From positions 25,585 to 89,584 of the forward strand of contig NZ_NOXT01000113.1 in NCBI RefSeq assembly GCF_002251755.1: 64,000 nt of DNA, read 5' to 3'. How positions within the stretch are numbered: position 1 is the first letter of the stretch; every line of letters begins with the position of its first letter. Positions 53,359-64,000 of this stretch are shown here, one piece after another. Under the pieces are notes generated by a model that worked only from the letters and a program-made list of their open reading frames with translations, made no database searches and had not been told where the DNA came from. The DNA is from Sandarakinorhabdus cyanobacteriorum. Lineage in GTDB: Bacteria; Pseudomonadota; Alphaproteobacteria; Sphingomonadales; Sphingomonadaceae. A program made the translations under genes and the position numbers.

Positions 53359-54582
53359 TCAGGCCGGATGATGCGCCTTCAGCGGTGTGGCCGCGTCCGC
53401 CAATGCGTCCACCGGCACCACAACGCCCTGTTCCACCAGCGCCTTGCCCTGCACATAGTCGCGCGCTGCGTTCACGCAGTCCAGCGCGATCACCTTGCCC
53501 TGCTTCAGATAGACAAGGCTGAAGCTGCGTGTCGCCGGATCGCCGCGCAGCACCGTTTGATCATGGCCAAGGCTCAGCCCCATCGTCTGCAGCCGCAAGT
53601 CATATTGGTTGGACCAGAACCACGGCACCGCGCGATAGGGGGCGGGATCGCCGGTGATGGCCCGCGCCACGGTGATCGCCATGTCGGCGGCGTTCTGCAC
53701 CGATTCCAGCCGGATTTCGGCCCCGCCGGCAAACGGGTTGGCGTGGCAAGCGCAATCACCAATGGCAAAGATGTCGGGCAGGCTGGTGCGGCAATGGTCA
53801 TCCACCCACACCCCGTTTCCGCCTTTTGCGCCGGCCTCCAGCAGCGGCTGCACCGCGGGCACGATGCCGATGCCCACGATCACCAGATCGGCGGCAAAGT
53901 GCCGGCCGTCGGCCAGGCGAACGCCCGCCACCCGGCCATTGGCGCCGGTGATTTCCGTCACGTGCGCACCGGTTTCTATCACCACACCATGGGCGCGATG
54001 CTCGGCCTCATAGAAGCGGGACAGGTCGGGGCCGGCGACGCGGGCCAGCACACGGTCGAGCGCTTCGAACAGGGTGACGTGATGGCCAAGCTTGGTCAGC
54101 ACCGCAGCCGATTCGAGGCCGATGTAACCACCGCCGATGACGATGACATTACGGGGTTCCCCCAGGGCGGCGATCAGCGCGTCCACATCGGCACGGGTGC
54201 GGATGGCGTGGATGTCGGCCAGATCATGGCCCGCACAATTCAGCCGCCTTGCATCGCCGCCACCGGCCCACACCAGCTGGCCATAGGCGATCGGCCCTGC
54301 GCTCGTTTCCAGCCGGTGCGCCGCCGCATCCACCGCCGTCACCCGCGTGCCCGTCAGGATCTCGACCTGGCGCTCCGCCCAGAAGGCCGGCGGGCGCAGC
54401 AACATGCGCGCGAAATCCTTCTCTCCTGCCAGATATTCCTTTGACAGCGGCGGACGCTCATAAGGCAGTTCCGGTTCGGCGGTGAGGATGGCGATGCTGC
54501 CGGCGAAACCGCGCTGGCGCAGCTGCGCCGCCTGGGCCGCGCCGCCATGGCCGCCGCCAACGATCACCACATCAAATTGCAT
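53359..54582 (-). CDS. Ferredoxin/rubredoxin reductase-like FAD oxidoreductase
   Basis: 407 residues: [20 protein letters not shown] (FAD), [52 protein letters not shown] (NAD), [14 protein letters not shown] and the reductase C-terminal domain starting [19 protein letters not shown]. Typical of NADH-dependent ferredoxin reductases that serve mono- or dioxygenases and P450s. No oxygenase gene is adjacent. ATG at 54582, 25 bases upstream of the aminotransferase gene on the same transcript. Confidence 0.92.
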   Translation of the reverse strand: MQFDVVIVGGGHGGAAQAAQLRQRGFAGSIAILTAEPELPYERPPLSKEYLAGEKDFARMLLRPPAFWAERQVEILTGTRVTAVDAAAHRLETSAGPIAYGQLVWAGGGDARRLNCAGHDLADIHAIRTRADVDALIAALGEPRNVIVIGGGYIGLESAAVLTKLGHHVTLFEALDRVLARVAGPDLSRFYEAEHRAHGVVIETGAHVTEITGANGRVAGVRLADGRHFAADLVIVGIGIVPAVQPLLEAGAKGGNGVWVDDHCRTSLPDIFAIGDCACHANPFAGGAEIRLESVQNAADMAITVARAITGDPAPYRAVPWFWSNQYDLRLQTMGLSLGHDQTVLRGDPATRSFSLVYLKQGKVIALDCVNAARDYVQGKALVEQGVVVPVDALADAATPLKAHHPA

Positions 54583-54681
54583 CGCTTGCCTCCATTTGCC
54601 GTTGGGATGCGGCATTGGCGCGGCCTTGCCAAGCCGGGTTGTTGCTTATCGCCTCTTTCAATCCGCTCGCCCCGCTGCCAC

Positions 54682-55569
54682 ATGGGGGCCATGGATCTGG
54701 CCAGCCACCCCGACAGCGCCGCCTATGGCCATCTGCAGCCGCGCTCGCCGCTGGTGCGCCGGCTGCTGGCGAAGAACCCGTCGCCCTTCACCTTCACCGG
54801 CACCGGCACCTTCGTGGTCGGCACCCCCGGCAGCGCGCTGGCGGTGATCGATCCCGGCCCCGATGATCCGGCGCACCTGCGCGCCCTCACCGATGCGCTG
54901 GCCGGCGAAACCGTCAGCCACATCGTCATCACCCACACCCACATGGATCATTCGCCCGCCGCCGTGGCGCTGAAGGCCGCGACCGGCGCCTTGGTGGTCG
55001 GCTGCGCGCCGCTGGTGCTGAGTGATGATGGCCCGCGCGCCGATGCCGGGTTCGATCCAAGCTATGCCCCCGATTCCGTGCTGGCCGATGGCGATTCCAT
55101 CCATGGCCCGGGTTGGACGCTCACCGCCGTCCACACGCCGGGCCACACCAGCAACCATCTCTGCTTTGCACTGCCGCAGGAAAAGGCGCTGTTCACCGGC
55201 GATCATGTCATGGGCTGGTCCACCACCGTGGTCGCCCCGCCCGATGGTGACATGGCGGATTACATGGCCAGCCTGCAGAAGCTGCTCGATCGGGATGATG
55301 CCGTCTATCACCCCACCCATGGCGAGCCGGTGACCGAGCCGCAGCGTTTCGTTCGCCATCTCCTCGCCCACCGCCGCCAGCGCGAGAATCAGGTGATCCG
55401 CGCCATCGGCGAAGGGCTCACCACCATCCCCGCCATGGTGGCTGCCATGTATGCCCAGGTGGACAAGCGCCTGCACCCCGCCGCGGCGCGCAGCGTGCTC
55501 GCCCATCTCATCGATCTGGAACGGCGCGGCCTGGTGGCCCGCGCTGACGACGTGTGGAGTATCGCCTGA
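54682..55569 (+). CDS. MBL-fold metallo-hydrolase (LACTB2-like)
   Basis: 295 residues (start 54682, or 54691 giving MDLASHP). Metal-binding motifs: THTHMDHSPAAVALK (HxHxDH), TPGHTSNHL, FTGDHVMG (Asp) and HPTHGEP (His). The C-terminal part (RRQRENQVIRAIGEG...AAARSVLAHLIDLERRGLV) is a winged-helix-like cap as in LACTB2, an endoribonuclease-like family; thioesterase-like members exist. First gene of the nadA-nadC operon and overlaps nadA by one base. Confidence 0.88.
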   Translation: MGAMDLASHPDSAAYGHLQPRSPLVRRLLAKNPSPFTFTGTGTFVVGTPGSALAVIDPGPDDPAHLRALTDALAGETVSHIVITHTHMDHSPAAVALKAATGALVVGCAPLVLSDDGPRADAGFDPSYAPDSVLADGDSIHGPGWTLTAVHTPGHTSNHLCFALPQEKALFTGDHVMGWSTTVVAPPDGDMADYMASLQKLLDRDDAVYHPTHGEPVTEPQRFVRHLLAHRRQRENQVIRAIGEGLTTIPAMVAAMYAQVDKRLHPAAARSVLAHLIDLERRGLVARADDVWSIA

Positions 55570-56531
55570 TGGACGCGCGCTTGAACCTGCTGGGCGGCGG
55601 CCCGGCTGTGGATGTGAAGGCCGAAATCCAGCGGCTGAAGCGGGAGCGCAACGCCGTCATCCTCGCCCATTATTATCAGGCCCCCGAAATCCAGGACATT
55701 GCCGATTTCGTTGGTGACAGCCTCGACCTGTCGCGCAAGGCCGCCAACACCGATGCGGATGTGATCGCCTTTTGCGGCGTGAAGTTCATGGCCGAAGTCG
55801 CCAAGATCCTCTCCCCGCAAAAGACCGTGATCCTGCCCGATCTCAAGGCCGGCTGCTCCCTGGAGGATTCGGCCCCGCCGGCCGAGTTCGCCCGTTTCCG
55901 CCGCGCCCACCCGGATCATCTGGCGCTCACCTACATCAACTGCTCGGCCGCGGTGAAGGCGGAGAGCGACATCATCGTCACCTCCAGCTCGGCCGAACGC
56001 ATCATCGCGCAGATCCCCAAGGATCAGAAAATCCTGTTCGCGCCCGACAAGCATCTGGGTGCCTGGCTCAGCCGCCGCACCGGCCGCGAAATGCTGTTGT
56101 GGGATGGCAGCTGCATCGTCCACGAACGTTTCTCGGTCACCGAACTGTTGAAGCTGAAGGCGCAATATCCGGATGCGCCCGTTCTGGCCCACCCGGAATG
56201 CCCGGCCGCCATATTGGAGCTGGCCGATTATATCGGCGCCACCAGCGGCATCCTCAAACAGGCCAGCGAGCGCACCGACCCCGTCATGCTGGTCGCCACC
56301 GAACCGCACATCATCCACCAGATGCAAAAGGCCGCGCCCGACAAATTGTTCATCGGCGCGCCAGGGGCAGACGGCAATTGCGGCTGCAACATGTGCCCCT
56401 ATATGGCGTTGAACACGCTGGAAAAACTCCATCTGTGCCTGCGCGATCTGTCGCCGGTGGTCGAAGTGCCCGAGGATATCCGCCTCGCCGCCAAGCGCAG
56501 CCTCGACCGCATGCTGGAAATGTCGGCCTGA
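55569..56531 (+). CDS. nadA: Quinolinate synthase A
   Basis: 320 residues; it condenses iminoaspartate and dihydroxyacetone phosphate to quinolinate with a [4Fe-4S] cluster. Family blocks: ILAHYYQAPEIQDIADFVGDSLDLSRKA, FCGVKFMAEVAKIL, PDLKAGCSLED, YINCSAAVKAESD, TSSSA, LWDGSCIVHE, HPECPAAI, SGILKQ and the CNMCPYMALNTLEKL cluster region. ATG at 55569 shares a base with the preceding TGA. Confidence 0.96.
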   Translation: MDARLNLLGGGPAVDVKAEIQRLKRERNAVILAHYYQAPEIQDIADFVGDSLDLSRKAANTDADVIAFCGVKFMAEVAKILSPQKTVILPDLKAGCSLEDSAPPAEFARFRRAHPDHLALTYINCSAAVKAESDIIVTSSSAERIIAQIPKDQKILFAPDKHLGAWLSRRTGREMLLWDGSCIVHERFSVTELLKLKAQYPDAPVLAHPECPAAILELADYIGATSGILKQASERTDPVMLVATEPHIIHQMQKAAPDKLFIGAPGADGNCGCNMCPYMALNTLEKLHLCLRDLSPVVEVPEDIRLAAKRSLDRMLEMSA

Positions 56532-57361
56532 TGCTGGAGGGGATGGATCTCGCCTTCTTCATCGCCGCCACGCTGCGCGAAGACATGGGGGCCGGCGGCG
56601 ACATCACCTCGGCCGCCGTCATTCCGGCCGATGCCCGGCTGTCGGCCGTGATGGCCAGCCGGGATGATGTGACGCTGGCCGGGCTGCCGCTGGCCGAGGC
56701 GTTTTTCCGCGATCTTGATCGCGATTGCCGGATCGAGATGCTGGCCCAGGATGGCCAGAGCGTGCCCGCCGGCACCGCCCTGATGCGCATCAGCGGCAAC
56801 GCCCGCGCCCTGCTCACCGCCGAACGCTCGGCGCTCAACACGGTGCAGCACCTGACCGGCATCGCCACACTCACGCGGGCCTATGTGGATGCCATCGCCG
56901 GCACCGGCGCCATCCTGCTCGATACCCGCAAGACCCTGCCCGGCCTCAGAACCCTCGAAAAATATGCCACGCGCATGGGCGGCGCCACCAACCACCGCAT
57001 GCGGCTGGATGACGGGGTGATGATCAAGGACAATCACATCGCGGTCGCCGGCGGGGTGGAGCCAGCCGTGCGCGCCGCCAAGGCCGCTGGCCTCACCGGC
57101 ATCGTTGTCGAGGTTGACCGCATCGACCAGATCGAACCGGCGCTCGCCGCCGGGGCCGACCGGCTGCTGCTCGACAACATGGATGTGCCGACGCTGAAAC
57201 AGGCCGTCGCGCTGGTTGCCGGTCGCGTGCCCACCGAAGCCTCGGGCGGCGTCCGCCTCGACAGCATCCGCGCCATAGCCGAAACCGGCGTCACCTATGT
57301 CAGCGTCGGCCGCATCACCCAGAGCGCACCGGCCGCCGATATCGGCCTGGACTTCGCCTGA
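56531..57361 (+). CDS. nadC: Nicotinate-nucleotide diphosphorylase (carboxylating)
   Basis: 276 residues; it makes nicotinate mononucleotide from quinolinate and PRPP. Evidence: LREDMGAGGDITSAAVIPAD, ALLTAERSALNTVQHLTGIATLT, LDTRKTLPGLRTLEKYATRMGGATNHRMRLDDGVMIKDNH, VEVDRIDQIEPAL, LLLDNMDVPTLKQAV, EASGGVRLDSIRAIAETGVTYVSVGRITQSAP. Coupled to nadA by a one-base overlap. nadB is not in the window, so aspartate oxidation must be encoded elsewhere. Confidence 0.96.
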   Translation: MLEGMDLAFFIAATLREDMGAGGDITSAAVIPADARLSAVMASRDDVTLAGLPLAEAFFRDLDRDCRIEMLAQDGQSVPAGTALMRISGNARALLTAERSALNTVQHLTGIATLTRAYVDAIAGTGAILLDTRKTLPGLRTLEKYATRMGGATNHRMRLDDGVMIKDNHIAVAGGVEPAVRAAKAAGLTGIVVEVDRIDQIEPALAAGADRLLLDNMDVPTLKQAVALVAGRVPTEASGGVRLDSIRAIAETGVTYVSVGRITQSAPAADIGLDFA

Positions 57362-57403
57362 GCCGCACTGGCGCCGTCCCCAGGCAGCCGTTACACTCCC
57401 GCC

Positions 57404-57802
57404 ATGGATGATCCCGCCCACGAAGGCCTCAGCCCCGCCGACCGCGCCCGCGCGCTGGTCACCTTCGGCTGGATCGAACGCGGCCTGTTGTTCCTGATCG
57501 CGCTGATGACGCTGGGGGCGGTCGCGCTGGAACTGCTGCGCGTCTGGCAGGCGCAGAACATCAACCTCGCTGATATATTGCTGATGTTCCTCTATACCGA
57601 GGTGATCGGCATGGTCGCCGCCTTCTATGCCAATGCCGCGGTGCCCGTGGTCTATCCGATCTTCATCGCCATCACCGCGCTGGCCCGGCTGATCGTGCTG
57701 CAGGGCAAGGAAATGGCGCCGCAATCGATCATCTTCGAAGCCAGCGCCATCCTGTTGCTGGCCATCGCCGCCACGATCCTGGTGCGGTTCAAGGCGCGCT
57801 GA
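57404..57802 (+). CDS. PsiE-like phosphate-starvation-inducible membrane protein
   Basis: 132 residues, four transmembrane helices (about 28-45, 58-76, 80-98, 112-128). The pattern IERGLLFLIALMTLGAVALELLRVWQ...DILLMFLYTEVIGMVAAFY...VYPIFIAITALARLIVLQGKEM resembles PsiE. It lies 42 bases after nadC and its last 14 bases overlap the convergent DUF4112 gene. Regulation by phosphate is not evident. Confidence 0.82.
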   Translation: MDDPAHEGLSPADRARALVTFGWIERGLLFLIALMTLGAVALELLRVWQAQNINLADILLMFLYTEVIGMVAAFYANAAVPVVYPIFIAITALARLIVLQGKEMAPQSIIFEASAILLLAIAATILVRFKAR

Positions 57803-58151
57803 TCCGGCGCAACAGCTTGAGATTGCGGCTGTTCGACCGGAAGAACAGGTCAAACACATCACCGGCCAGCGGCACGCTGCCGATCGCTGTATCCAGCCCG
57901 ACATTGGCCAGCATGCGCAACTGCAGCCAGCGCGACGCGCCCAGGTTGCGCGCCTCCCACACCAGATACAGGCCCATCAGCGCAGTGGTGGCATCGCCCA
58001 CGCCCGGCACCAGGCCGATCAGCGCGTCCAGCCCGATGCGGCGCGACAGGCCGGGAATGCGGATGGCGCCTTCCAGCAGAAATTCCAGCCGCTCGATCCG
58101 CGCGCGGGCGGCGGCGGCATCGGTGCGGGGCAGGGGGATGGCCAGGGTCAT
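57789..58151 (-). CDS. DUF4112 membrane protein
   Basis: 120 residues: RIERLEFLLEGAIRIPGLSRRIGLDALIGLVPGVGDATTALMGLYLVWEARNLGASRWLQLRMLANVGLDTAIGSVPLAGDVFDLFFRSNSRNLKLLRR. This is the DUF4112 signature (GLDAIIGLIPG.GD ... GDIFDV.W.AN..N). Probably two short membrane segments. Function unknown. Convergent with the psiE-like gene; purL ends 45 bases upstream of it on the same strand. Confidence 0.9.
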   Translation of the reverse strand: MTLAIPLPRTDAAAARARIERLEFLLEGAIRIPGLSRRIGLDALIGLVPGVGDATTALMGLYLVWEARNLGASRWLQLRMLANVGLDTAIGSVPLAGDVFDLFFRSNSRNLKLLRRISAP

Positions 58152-58196
58152 GCCCTTGAATCTGGCCCTTGCCGGGCGCGATTCAAGGGGCGGCGC

Positions 58197-60347
<2,151 letters not shown>

Positions 60348-60380
60348 GGACGCGCCCCATAGCCGCAGCGGCGGCCTTTG

Positions 60381-61244
60381 TCATGCGGCTTGCGCGCGCG
60401 CCCTGAGCGCACCGCGCAGCATCACCACCGCGGTGTAGAGGATGACCAGGCTCACCATCCATTTCAGCGCCGTCAGCGGCAGCGATTTCACCACCAGCGC
60501 CGCCACCAGCACCGCCGGAATCCCGCCCAGCACCATCGCCAGCGGAATGCGCACATCCACCCGGTCGGCGGTCAGATGCGATGCGCTCATCACCGTGCCG
60601 GCCACCGACGCGCCGGTCGCCATGATCGGAAAGCACAGCCTGGGATCCAGCCCCATCAGCGACAGCAGCGCCAGCGTCGGCGCATAATTGCCCACGCCGA
60701 AATTCAGCAGCACGCCAAAGCCGAAACTGGCGGCAATCGCCACCGCCGTCAGGCCGGGCGACAAGGCGTTGGCGGTGCCGCCCGCCGGCATCAGATCCAG
60801 GATCGACAGGATATAGAACAAGGCCGCCAGCAGCAGCGCCACCGCCACCCAGGCCTGCACCACCCAGGGCCGTGCCCGGCTCACCAGCCGCACGCCCACC
60901 AGGCCGCCGGCCAGCAACGTCACCACGCTGCCCAGCAACAGCAACGGATCAACATTCACCCCCAGCAGGATCAGGAAGATCACCGATTCCACCATGGTCG
61001 GCAGGGTCAGGCCGGCGATCATCGTCTGCGGGATCAGATGATCGGGCACCATGCGCCGGAACTTGAACCAGGCCATGGTCGGCGCCATCGAACCGATGCC
61101 CAGCGTGTCGAGGAAATTCACCACGGCGCCCAGCGCCGTCGCCTCCACCCCGGGCCGCGCCCGCTGGCGCGCGGCGGCGCGCAGCAGCACCACCGCATTG
61201 GCCAGCGCCGCCAGCCCCAGCATGCCCAGCAACAAATTCAGCAT
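60381..61244 (-). CDS. Sulfite exporter TauE/SafE family permease
   Basis: 287 residues with about eight hydrophobic segments. Two repeated halves: ALGAVVNFLDTLGIGSMAPTMAWFKFRRMVPDHLIPQTMIAGLTLPTMVE and SFGFGVLLNFGVGNYAPTLALLSLMGLDPRLCFPIMATGASVAG, matching the G-N-..G-G.G..A/P signature of the family. Substrate is unknown; members export sulfonates or sulfite. ATG at 61244. It follows a small membrane protein gene on the same strand with 63 bases between. Confidence 0.85.
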   Translation of the reverse strand: MLNLLLGMLGLAALANAVVLLRAAARQRARPGVEATALGAVVNFLDTLGIGSMAPTMAWFKFRRMVPDHLIPQTMIAGLTLPTMVESVIFLILLGVNVDPLLLLGSVVTLLAGGLVGVRLVSRARPWVVQAWVAVALLLAALFYILSILDLMPAGGTANALSPGLTAVAIAASFGFGVLLNFGVGNYAPTLALLSLMGLDPRLCFPIMATGASVAGTVMSASHLTADRVDVRIPLAMVLGGIPAVLVAALVVKSLPLTALKWMVSLVILYTAVVMLRGALRARAQAA

Positions 61245-61307
61245 CGCGCTCTCCCCGGCGCGCACCAGGCCCCAGGCCCGGCACGGCGTCAAGCCGGGGC
61301 AGGGGGC

Positions 61308-61637
61308 TCAATGGGGCAGGCGCGGCAATTGGCCCAGGCTGGTCAGGGTCAGCGCCAGGCCGCCGCCCACCAGCAGCACCAGCACACCGATCAGCAGTGG
61401 CCGCTGCGCCTTGTTGTGCACGAACCGGTTGATCACCGCATCGTTGCGCGCACCGCCCACCGCCCAGGCCATCAACGCCAGCCACAGCAGGAACGACAGG
61501 ATCGACAGGATGTTGATCCGTGCCAGCAGCGCCCGTTCGGGATGGCGGCGGGCATAGGCGATGGCCGTCGGCAGGAAATTCAGCACCAGTGCCAGTATGG
61601 TGCCAATGGCCAGCGCCAACATCTGCTTGTCTGTCAT
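61308..61637 (-). CDS. Small membrane protein
   Basis: 109 residues with three transmembrane helices (about 4-22, 42-62, 82-102). LNFLPTAIAYARRHPERALLARINILSILSFLLWLALMAWAVGG has a faint resemblance to superinfection-immunity-like membrane proteins (FLPT.iA..r.h....i..lN...gwt..gWi.aL.wA). I do not claim that function. ATG at 61637, with divergent transcription to ndh. Confidence 0.6.
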   Translation of the reverse strand: MTDKQMLALAIGTILALVLNFLPTAIAYARRHPERALLARINILSILSFLLWLALMAWAVGGARNDAVINRFVHNKAQRPLLIGVLVLLVGGGLALTLTSLGQLPRLPH

Positions 61638-61780
61638 CAGGGCGACCCTTTGCGTATTATGATAATAACACAGTGGGAAGCCGCCAACCATCTGTCAATC
61701 CGGCACAAACATATTTGGCAATTGCGCCCCGCACGTTAAAGGGGGTCATCACGGGCAGAGTGAGGCTGGGCGCAACCAAC

Positions 61781-63112
61781 ATGCCGCGCACACGGGCAGA
61801 CGGAAAGAAAACCCAGATCGTCGTCGTCGGCGGCGGCGCCGGCGGGCTGGAGCTTGTCACCAAGCTCGGCGCGCATTTCCCGCGCCAGGATTTCGATATC
61901 ATCCTGGTCGATCGCAACCCCACCCACATCTGGAAGCCGCTGCTGCACGAAGTGGCCGCCGGCAGCCTGGATGCCAATCTGGATGAGGTCGGCTATCGCG
62001 GCCACGCCTATCGCTGGGGCTATCGCTATTTCGATGGCGCGCTGGAAGCCATCGACCGTGACGCCAAAGAGATCATCATCGCCCCCATCCGCGATGAAGA
62101 CGGCAGCGAGGTGATCGGCCGCCACCGCATCCGCTATGATTATCTCGTCATCGCGGTGGGCAGCATCTCCAATGATTTCGGCATCCCCGGCGTCAAGGAT
62201 CATTGCCTGGCGCTGGAAAGCCGCCCGGATGCTGATCGCTTCCGCCGCAAACTCTTGAACCAGTGCCTGCGCGTGTCGCGCCAGATGGTCGCCGATCCGG
62301 CCAGCGATGCCACGGTCAAGGTGGTGATCGTCGGCGGCGGCGCCACCGGCGTCGAACTGGCCGCCGAACTTTATTCCGCCGCCGATGCGCTCGGCTTCTA
62401 TGGCCTTGAAGTGTTTGACAGGAAGCGCCTCACCGTCACCCTGCTCGAAGCCGGCCCGCGCATCCTGCCCATGCTGCCGGAAAAGCTCGCCGCCGCCGCC
62501 CACAGCGAGCTGGAAAATCTCGGCGTCTCGGTGCGCCCCAACACCCAGGTCGTCGCCGCCACCCCTGATGCCATCCATGTCAAGGATGGCACGATGATCC
62601 CCGCCGATATCCGCGTCTGGGCCGCGGGGGTGAAGGGCGCCGACTTCCTCAATGGCATCGGCGGCCTCGAAACCACCCGCGGCAACCAGCTGCTGGTGAA
62701 AGACACGCTGCAGACCACGCTTGATGATGCCATCTTCGCCATCGGCGATTGCGCCAGCTACACGCCCCCCGGCCACACCCGCCCGATCCCGCCGCGCGCC
62801 CAGGCCGCCCACCAGATGGCCGACACCGTGTTCCGCAACATCAAGGCGCTGATCGCCGGCAAATCCCTCATCCCCTTCGTCTATCAGGACAAGGGCGCCT
62901 TGGTGAACCTGGCGCGCTATTCCACCGTCGGCAGCCTGATGGGCAATCTCGTCGGCGGCAAGATGGCCATCGAAGGCCGCCTCGCCCGCTTCGTCTACAC
63001 CTCCCTCTACCGCCTCCATCTCATCGCCATCCACGGCTGGATCAAGGGCCTGTTCCTGATCCTGATGGGCCACGTGAACCAGGTCGTCCGCCCCAAGCTG
63101 AAACTGCATTGA
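61781..63112 (+). CDS. ndh: NADH dehydrogenase, type II-like (NDH-2)
   Basis: 443 residues: [19 protein letters not shown] (FAD), [39 protein letters not shown] (NADH), [51 protein letters not shown] and a C-terminal amphipathic helix (FVYTSLYRLHLIAIHGWIKGLFLILMGHVNQVVRPKLKLH). It oxidises NADH and reduces quinone without proton pumping, peripheral to the membrane. The start at ATG 61781 is preferred; an in-frame GTG at 61760 is an alternative. Confidence 0.92.
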   Translation: MPRTRADGKKTQIVVVGGGAGGLELVTKLGAHFPRQDFDIILVDRNPTHIWKPLLHEVAAGSLDANLDEVGYRGHAYRWGYRYFDGALEAIDRDAKEIIIAPIRDEDGSEVIGRHRIRYDYLVIAVGSISNDFGIPGVKDHCLALESRPDADRFRRKLLNQCLRVSRQMVADPASDATVKVVIVGGGATGVELAAELYSAADALGFYGLEVFDRKRLTVTLLEAGPRILPMLPEKLAAAAHSELENLGVSVRPNTQVVAATPDAIHVKDGTMIPADIRVWAAGVKGADFLNGIGGLETTRGNQLLVKDTLQTTLDDAIFAIGDCASYTPPGHTRPIPPRAQAAHQMADTVFRNIKALIAGKSLIPFVYQDKGALVNLARYSTVGSLMGNLVGGKMAIEGRLARFVYTSLYRLHLIAIHGWIKGLFLILMGHVNQVVRPKLKLH

Positions 63113-63115
63113 GCC

Positions 63116-63169
63116 GATCCTCCCCAAACTTGTTTGGGGAGGGGGACCGCCGTAGGCGGTGGAGGGGCG
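63116..63169. repeat. Half-copy of palindromic repeat, copy E
   Basis: GATCCTCCCCAAACTTGTTT followed by GGGGAGG and then GGAGGGGCGA: the hairpin end of the dispersed element, immediately after the ndh stop. Confidence 0.75.
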
Positions 63170-63309
63170 AACTGAACTGGAACTTCAGAAAAGCAAACTG
63201 CCCCCAACTGGCCAGGCCCGGCCCAGTTGCGGCCTGCAGACAAGTCGCGCATACATAACCAATGCCGGTTCGGCCCGATCGGCGGGCTACAGGCACGGGG
63301 GGTGCACAC

Positions 63310-63801
63310 ATGCCGACAATCACGCCGCTTGGCTGGTTCCACACCGGTATCGCCATCATCGCGATCCTCGCCGGGATCTATGCGCTCGTTGTCCACAAAT
63401 TGATCACGCCCGGGCAGCGCTCGGGCCAGCTCTACATCGCCTGCACGCTGCTCGCCGCCGCCACGTCACTGATGATCTTCAATCAAGGGACCGGCTTCGG
63501 TCCCGCCCACGCCCTCGGCGTGCTGACCCTGCTGGCCCTGGCCGGCGGCTTCATCGTGCCGCAGCTCCGGTTCCTGGGCGGGCTCATCCCCTATCTCCAG
63601 ACGCTGTGTTTTTCATCGACCCTGTTGTTCCACATGATCCCGGCCATCACCGACGGCCTGCGCCGCCTGCCGGTTGGCGATCCGGTGGTCGACCGCTTTG
63701 ACGATCCGCTGCTGCGCGGGTTCCACCTGGCCTTTCTTGGGCTGTTTGTGCTCGGCTATGGCGTCCAGGTCATGTGGCTGCGCCGCCAGCGATCGGCCTG
63801 A
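63310..63801 (+). CDS. DUF2306-like membrane protein
   Basis: 163 residues with four to five transmembrane helices: PLGWFHTGIAIIAILAGIYALVVHKL at the N-terminus (H in helix 1), GQRSGQLYIACTLLAAATSLMIF and the final HLAFLGLFVLGYGVQVMWLRRQR. This is a family of small predicted heme- or quinone-associated membrane proteins of unknown function; assignment is by pattern only. ATG at 63310. It is inserted between ndh and a remnant of a second ndh. Confidence 0.7.
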   Translation: MPTITPLGWFHTGIAIIAILAGIYALVVHKLITPGQRSGQLYIACTLLAAATSLMIFNQGTGFGPAHALGVLTLLALAGGFIVPQLRFLGGLIPYLQTLCFSSTLLFHMIPAITDGLRRLPVGDPVVDRFDDPLLRGFHLAFLGLFVLGYGVQVMWLRRQRSA

Positions 63802-63857
63802 TCCTGATGCTGATCGGCCACGTCAACCCGGTGGTGCATCCCAAGCGCAAACGGCAC
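63795..63857 (+). pseudogene. Remnant of a second ndh gene (C-terminal fragment)
   Basis: In the frame starting at 63795 the sequence reads G-L-I-L-M-L-I-G-H-V-N-P-V-V-H-P-K-R-K-R-H, aligning with the ndh C-terminus GLFLILMGHVNQVVRPKLKLH at 15 of 21 positions. It overlaps the last codons of the DUF2306-like gene in a different frame and has no start or upstream NDH-2 sequence. It is best read as the last codons of a duplicated, otherwise deleted ndh paralogue. Confidence 0.8.
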
Positions 63858-63864
63858 CCAACCA

Positions 63865-63911
63865 ATCCTCCCCCTCCGGGAGAGGTGGCACGCCAAGCGT
63901 GACGGAGGGGG
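63865..63911. repeat. Half-copy of palindromic repeat, copy F
   Basis: CCTCCCCCTCCGGGAGAGGT followed by the GACGGAGGGGG box, matching the end of the dispersed element. Confidence 0.7.
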
Positions 63912-63948
63912 CGAGGCGGGGCGTTTCAAAAGAACAAGAAGGCCTCCG

Positions 63949-63967
63949 CCCCGGATCAAGTCCGGGG
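63949..63967. repeat. Short dispersed hairpin CCCCGGA/TCCGGGG
   Basis: CCCCGGA TCAAG TCCGGGG, a perfect 7-bp stem with 5-base loop. The related sequence CCCCGGACTTGATCCGGGG is a common dispersed hairpin in alphaproteobacterial genomes. No gene is recognised from 63861 to the window end. Confidence 0.6.
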
Positions 63968-64000
63968 TGACGTGTGCAGGGGCGCGGCCCCTGCACCCGT

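Overview
The window is high-GC alphaproteobacterial chromosome. Several features point to Sphingomonadales: the rpmH-rnpA-yidD-yidC-engB block, a fused thiS-thiG gene, dgt- and HD-GYP-type genes, a Mla-like lipid transport operon, an OmpA with a polyproline linker, a PEP-CTERM protein, dispersed CCTCCCC/GGGGAGG palindromes and, above all, a gene-transfer-agent (GTA)-type structural cluster. I cannot name the genus from this alone. I found no tRNA, rRNA, CRISPR array, transposase or integrase.

Layout. 1-2.3 kb: a GST-like protein and argJ on the minus strand. 2.4-6.7 kb: a plus-strand housekeeping block (rpmH, rnpA, yidD, yidC, engB, thiSG), mostly with overlapping stops and starts, driven by a recognisable sigma70-type promoter. 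6.7-13.6 kb: a GFA-like protein, an MFS transporter, a Nudix hydrolase (rppH-like), an esterase, and a four-gene MlaE/MlaF/MlaD/auxiliary-lipoprotein operon. 13.6-25.8 kb: a HAD phosphatase, a small membrane protein, acnA, recR, a medium-chain reductase, a PAS/HD-GYP regulator, a CoA-transferase, dgt and two beta-lactamase-fold serine hydrolases.

25.77-44.45 kb: a single-direction GTA/domesticated-prophage cluster. A near-consensus promoter (25772-25800) with a palindrome in its spacer precedes TerS, TerL, portal, a DUF6127-type small protein, prohead protease and major capsid. An intrinsic terminator follows directly after the capsid gene. Next comes a six-gene insert containing a 913-residue protein with an SGNH-esterase-like segment. 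The cluster then resumes with head-tail connector, stopper, a 56-residue gene, tail terminator, major tail protein, gp10, tail chaperone, a short tape measure, a fused distal tail protein, hub, peptidase, a tail-tip protein and a DUF2793 protein. TerS has an in-frame amber codon. With no integrase, replication or lysis genes visible, this looks like a vertically inherited, possibly decaying or diverged GTA rather than an inducible prophage.

44.6-64 kb: ordinary chromosomal genes. These are ompA with a clear terminator, a secreted unknown, an SCP2-like protein, an Ala/Pro-rich lipoprotein, a translationally coupled GMC oxidoreductase/epoxide hydrolase/lipB operon, a PEP-CTERM lectin-like protein, an ACT protein, a Tat-exported HisC-like aminotransferase, a ferredoxin-reductase-like flavoprotein, an MBL hydrolase-nadA-nadC-psiE operon, a DUF4112 protein, purL, a TauE/SafE permease, a type II NADH dehydrogenase and a DUF2306-like membrane protein. 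After the last lies a short remnant of a second NADH dehydrogenase gene.

The part most worth follow-up is the GTA-type cluster: nonsense TerS, capsid with a very short prodomain, post-capsid terminator, inserted fibre/esterase module, and a glycosidase-like fold fused to the distal tail protein. Functional calls rest on motif and context recognition only; no database search was run.
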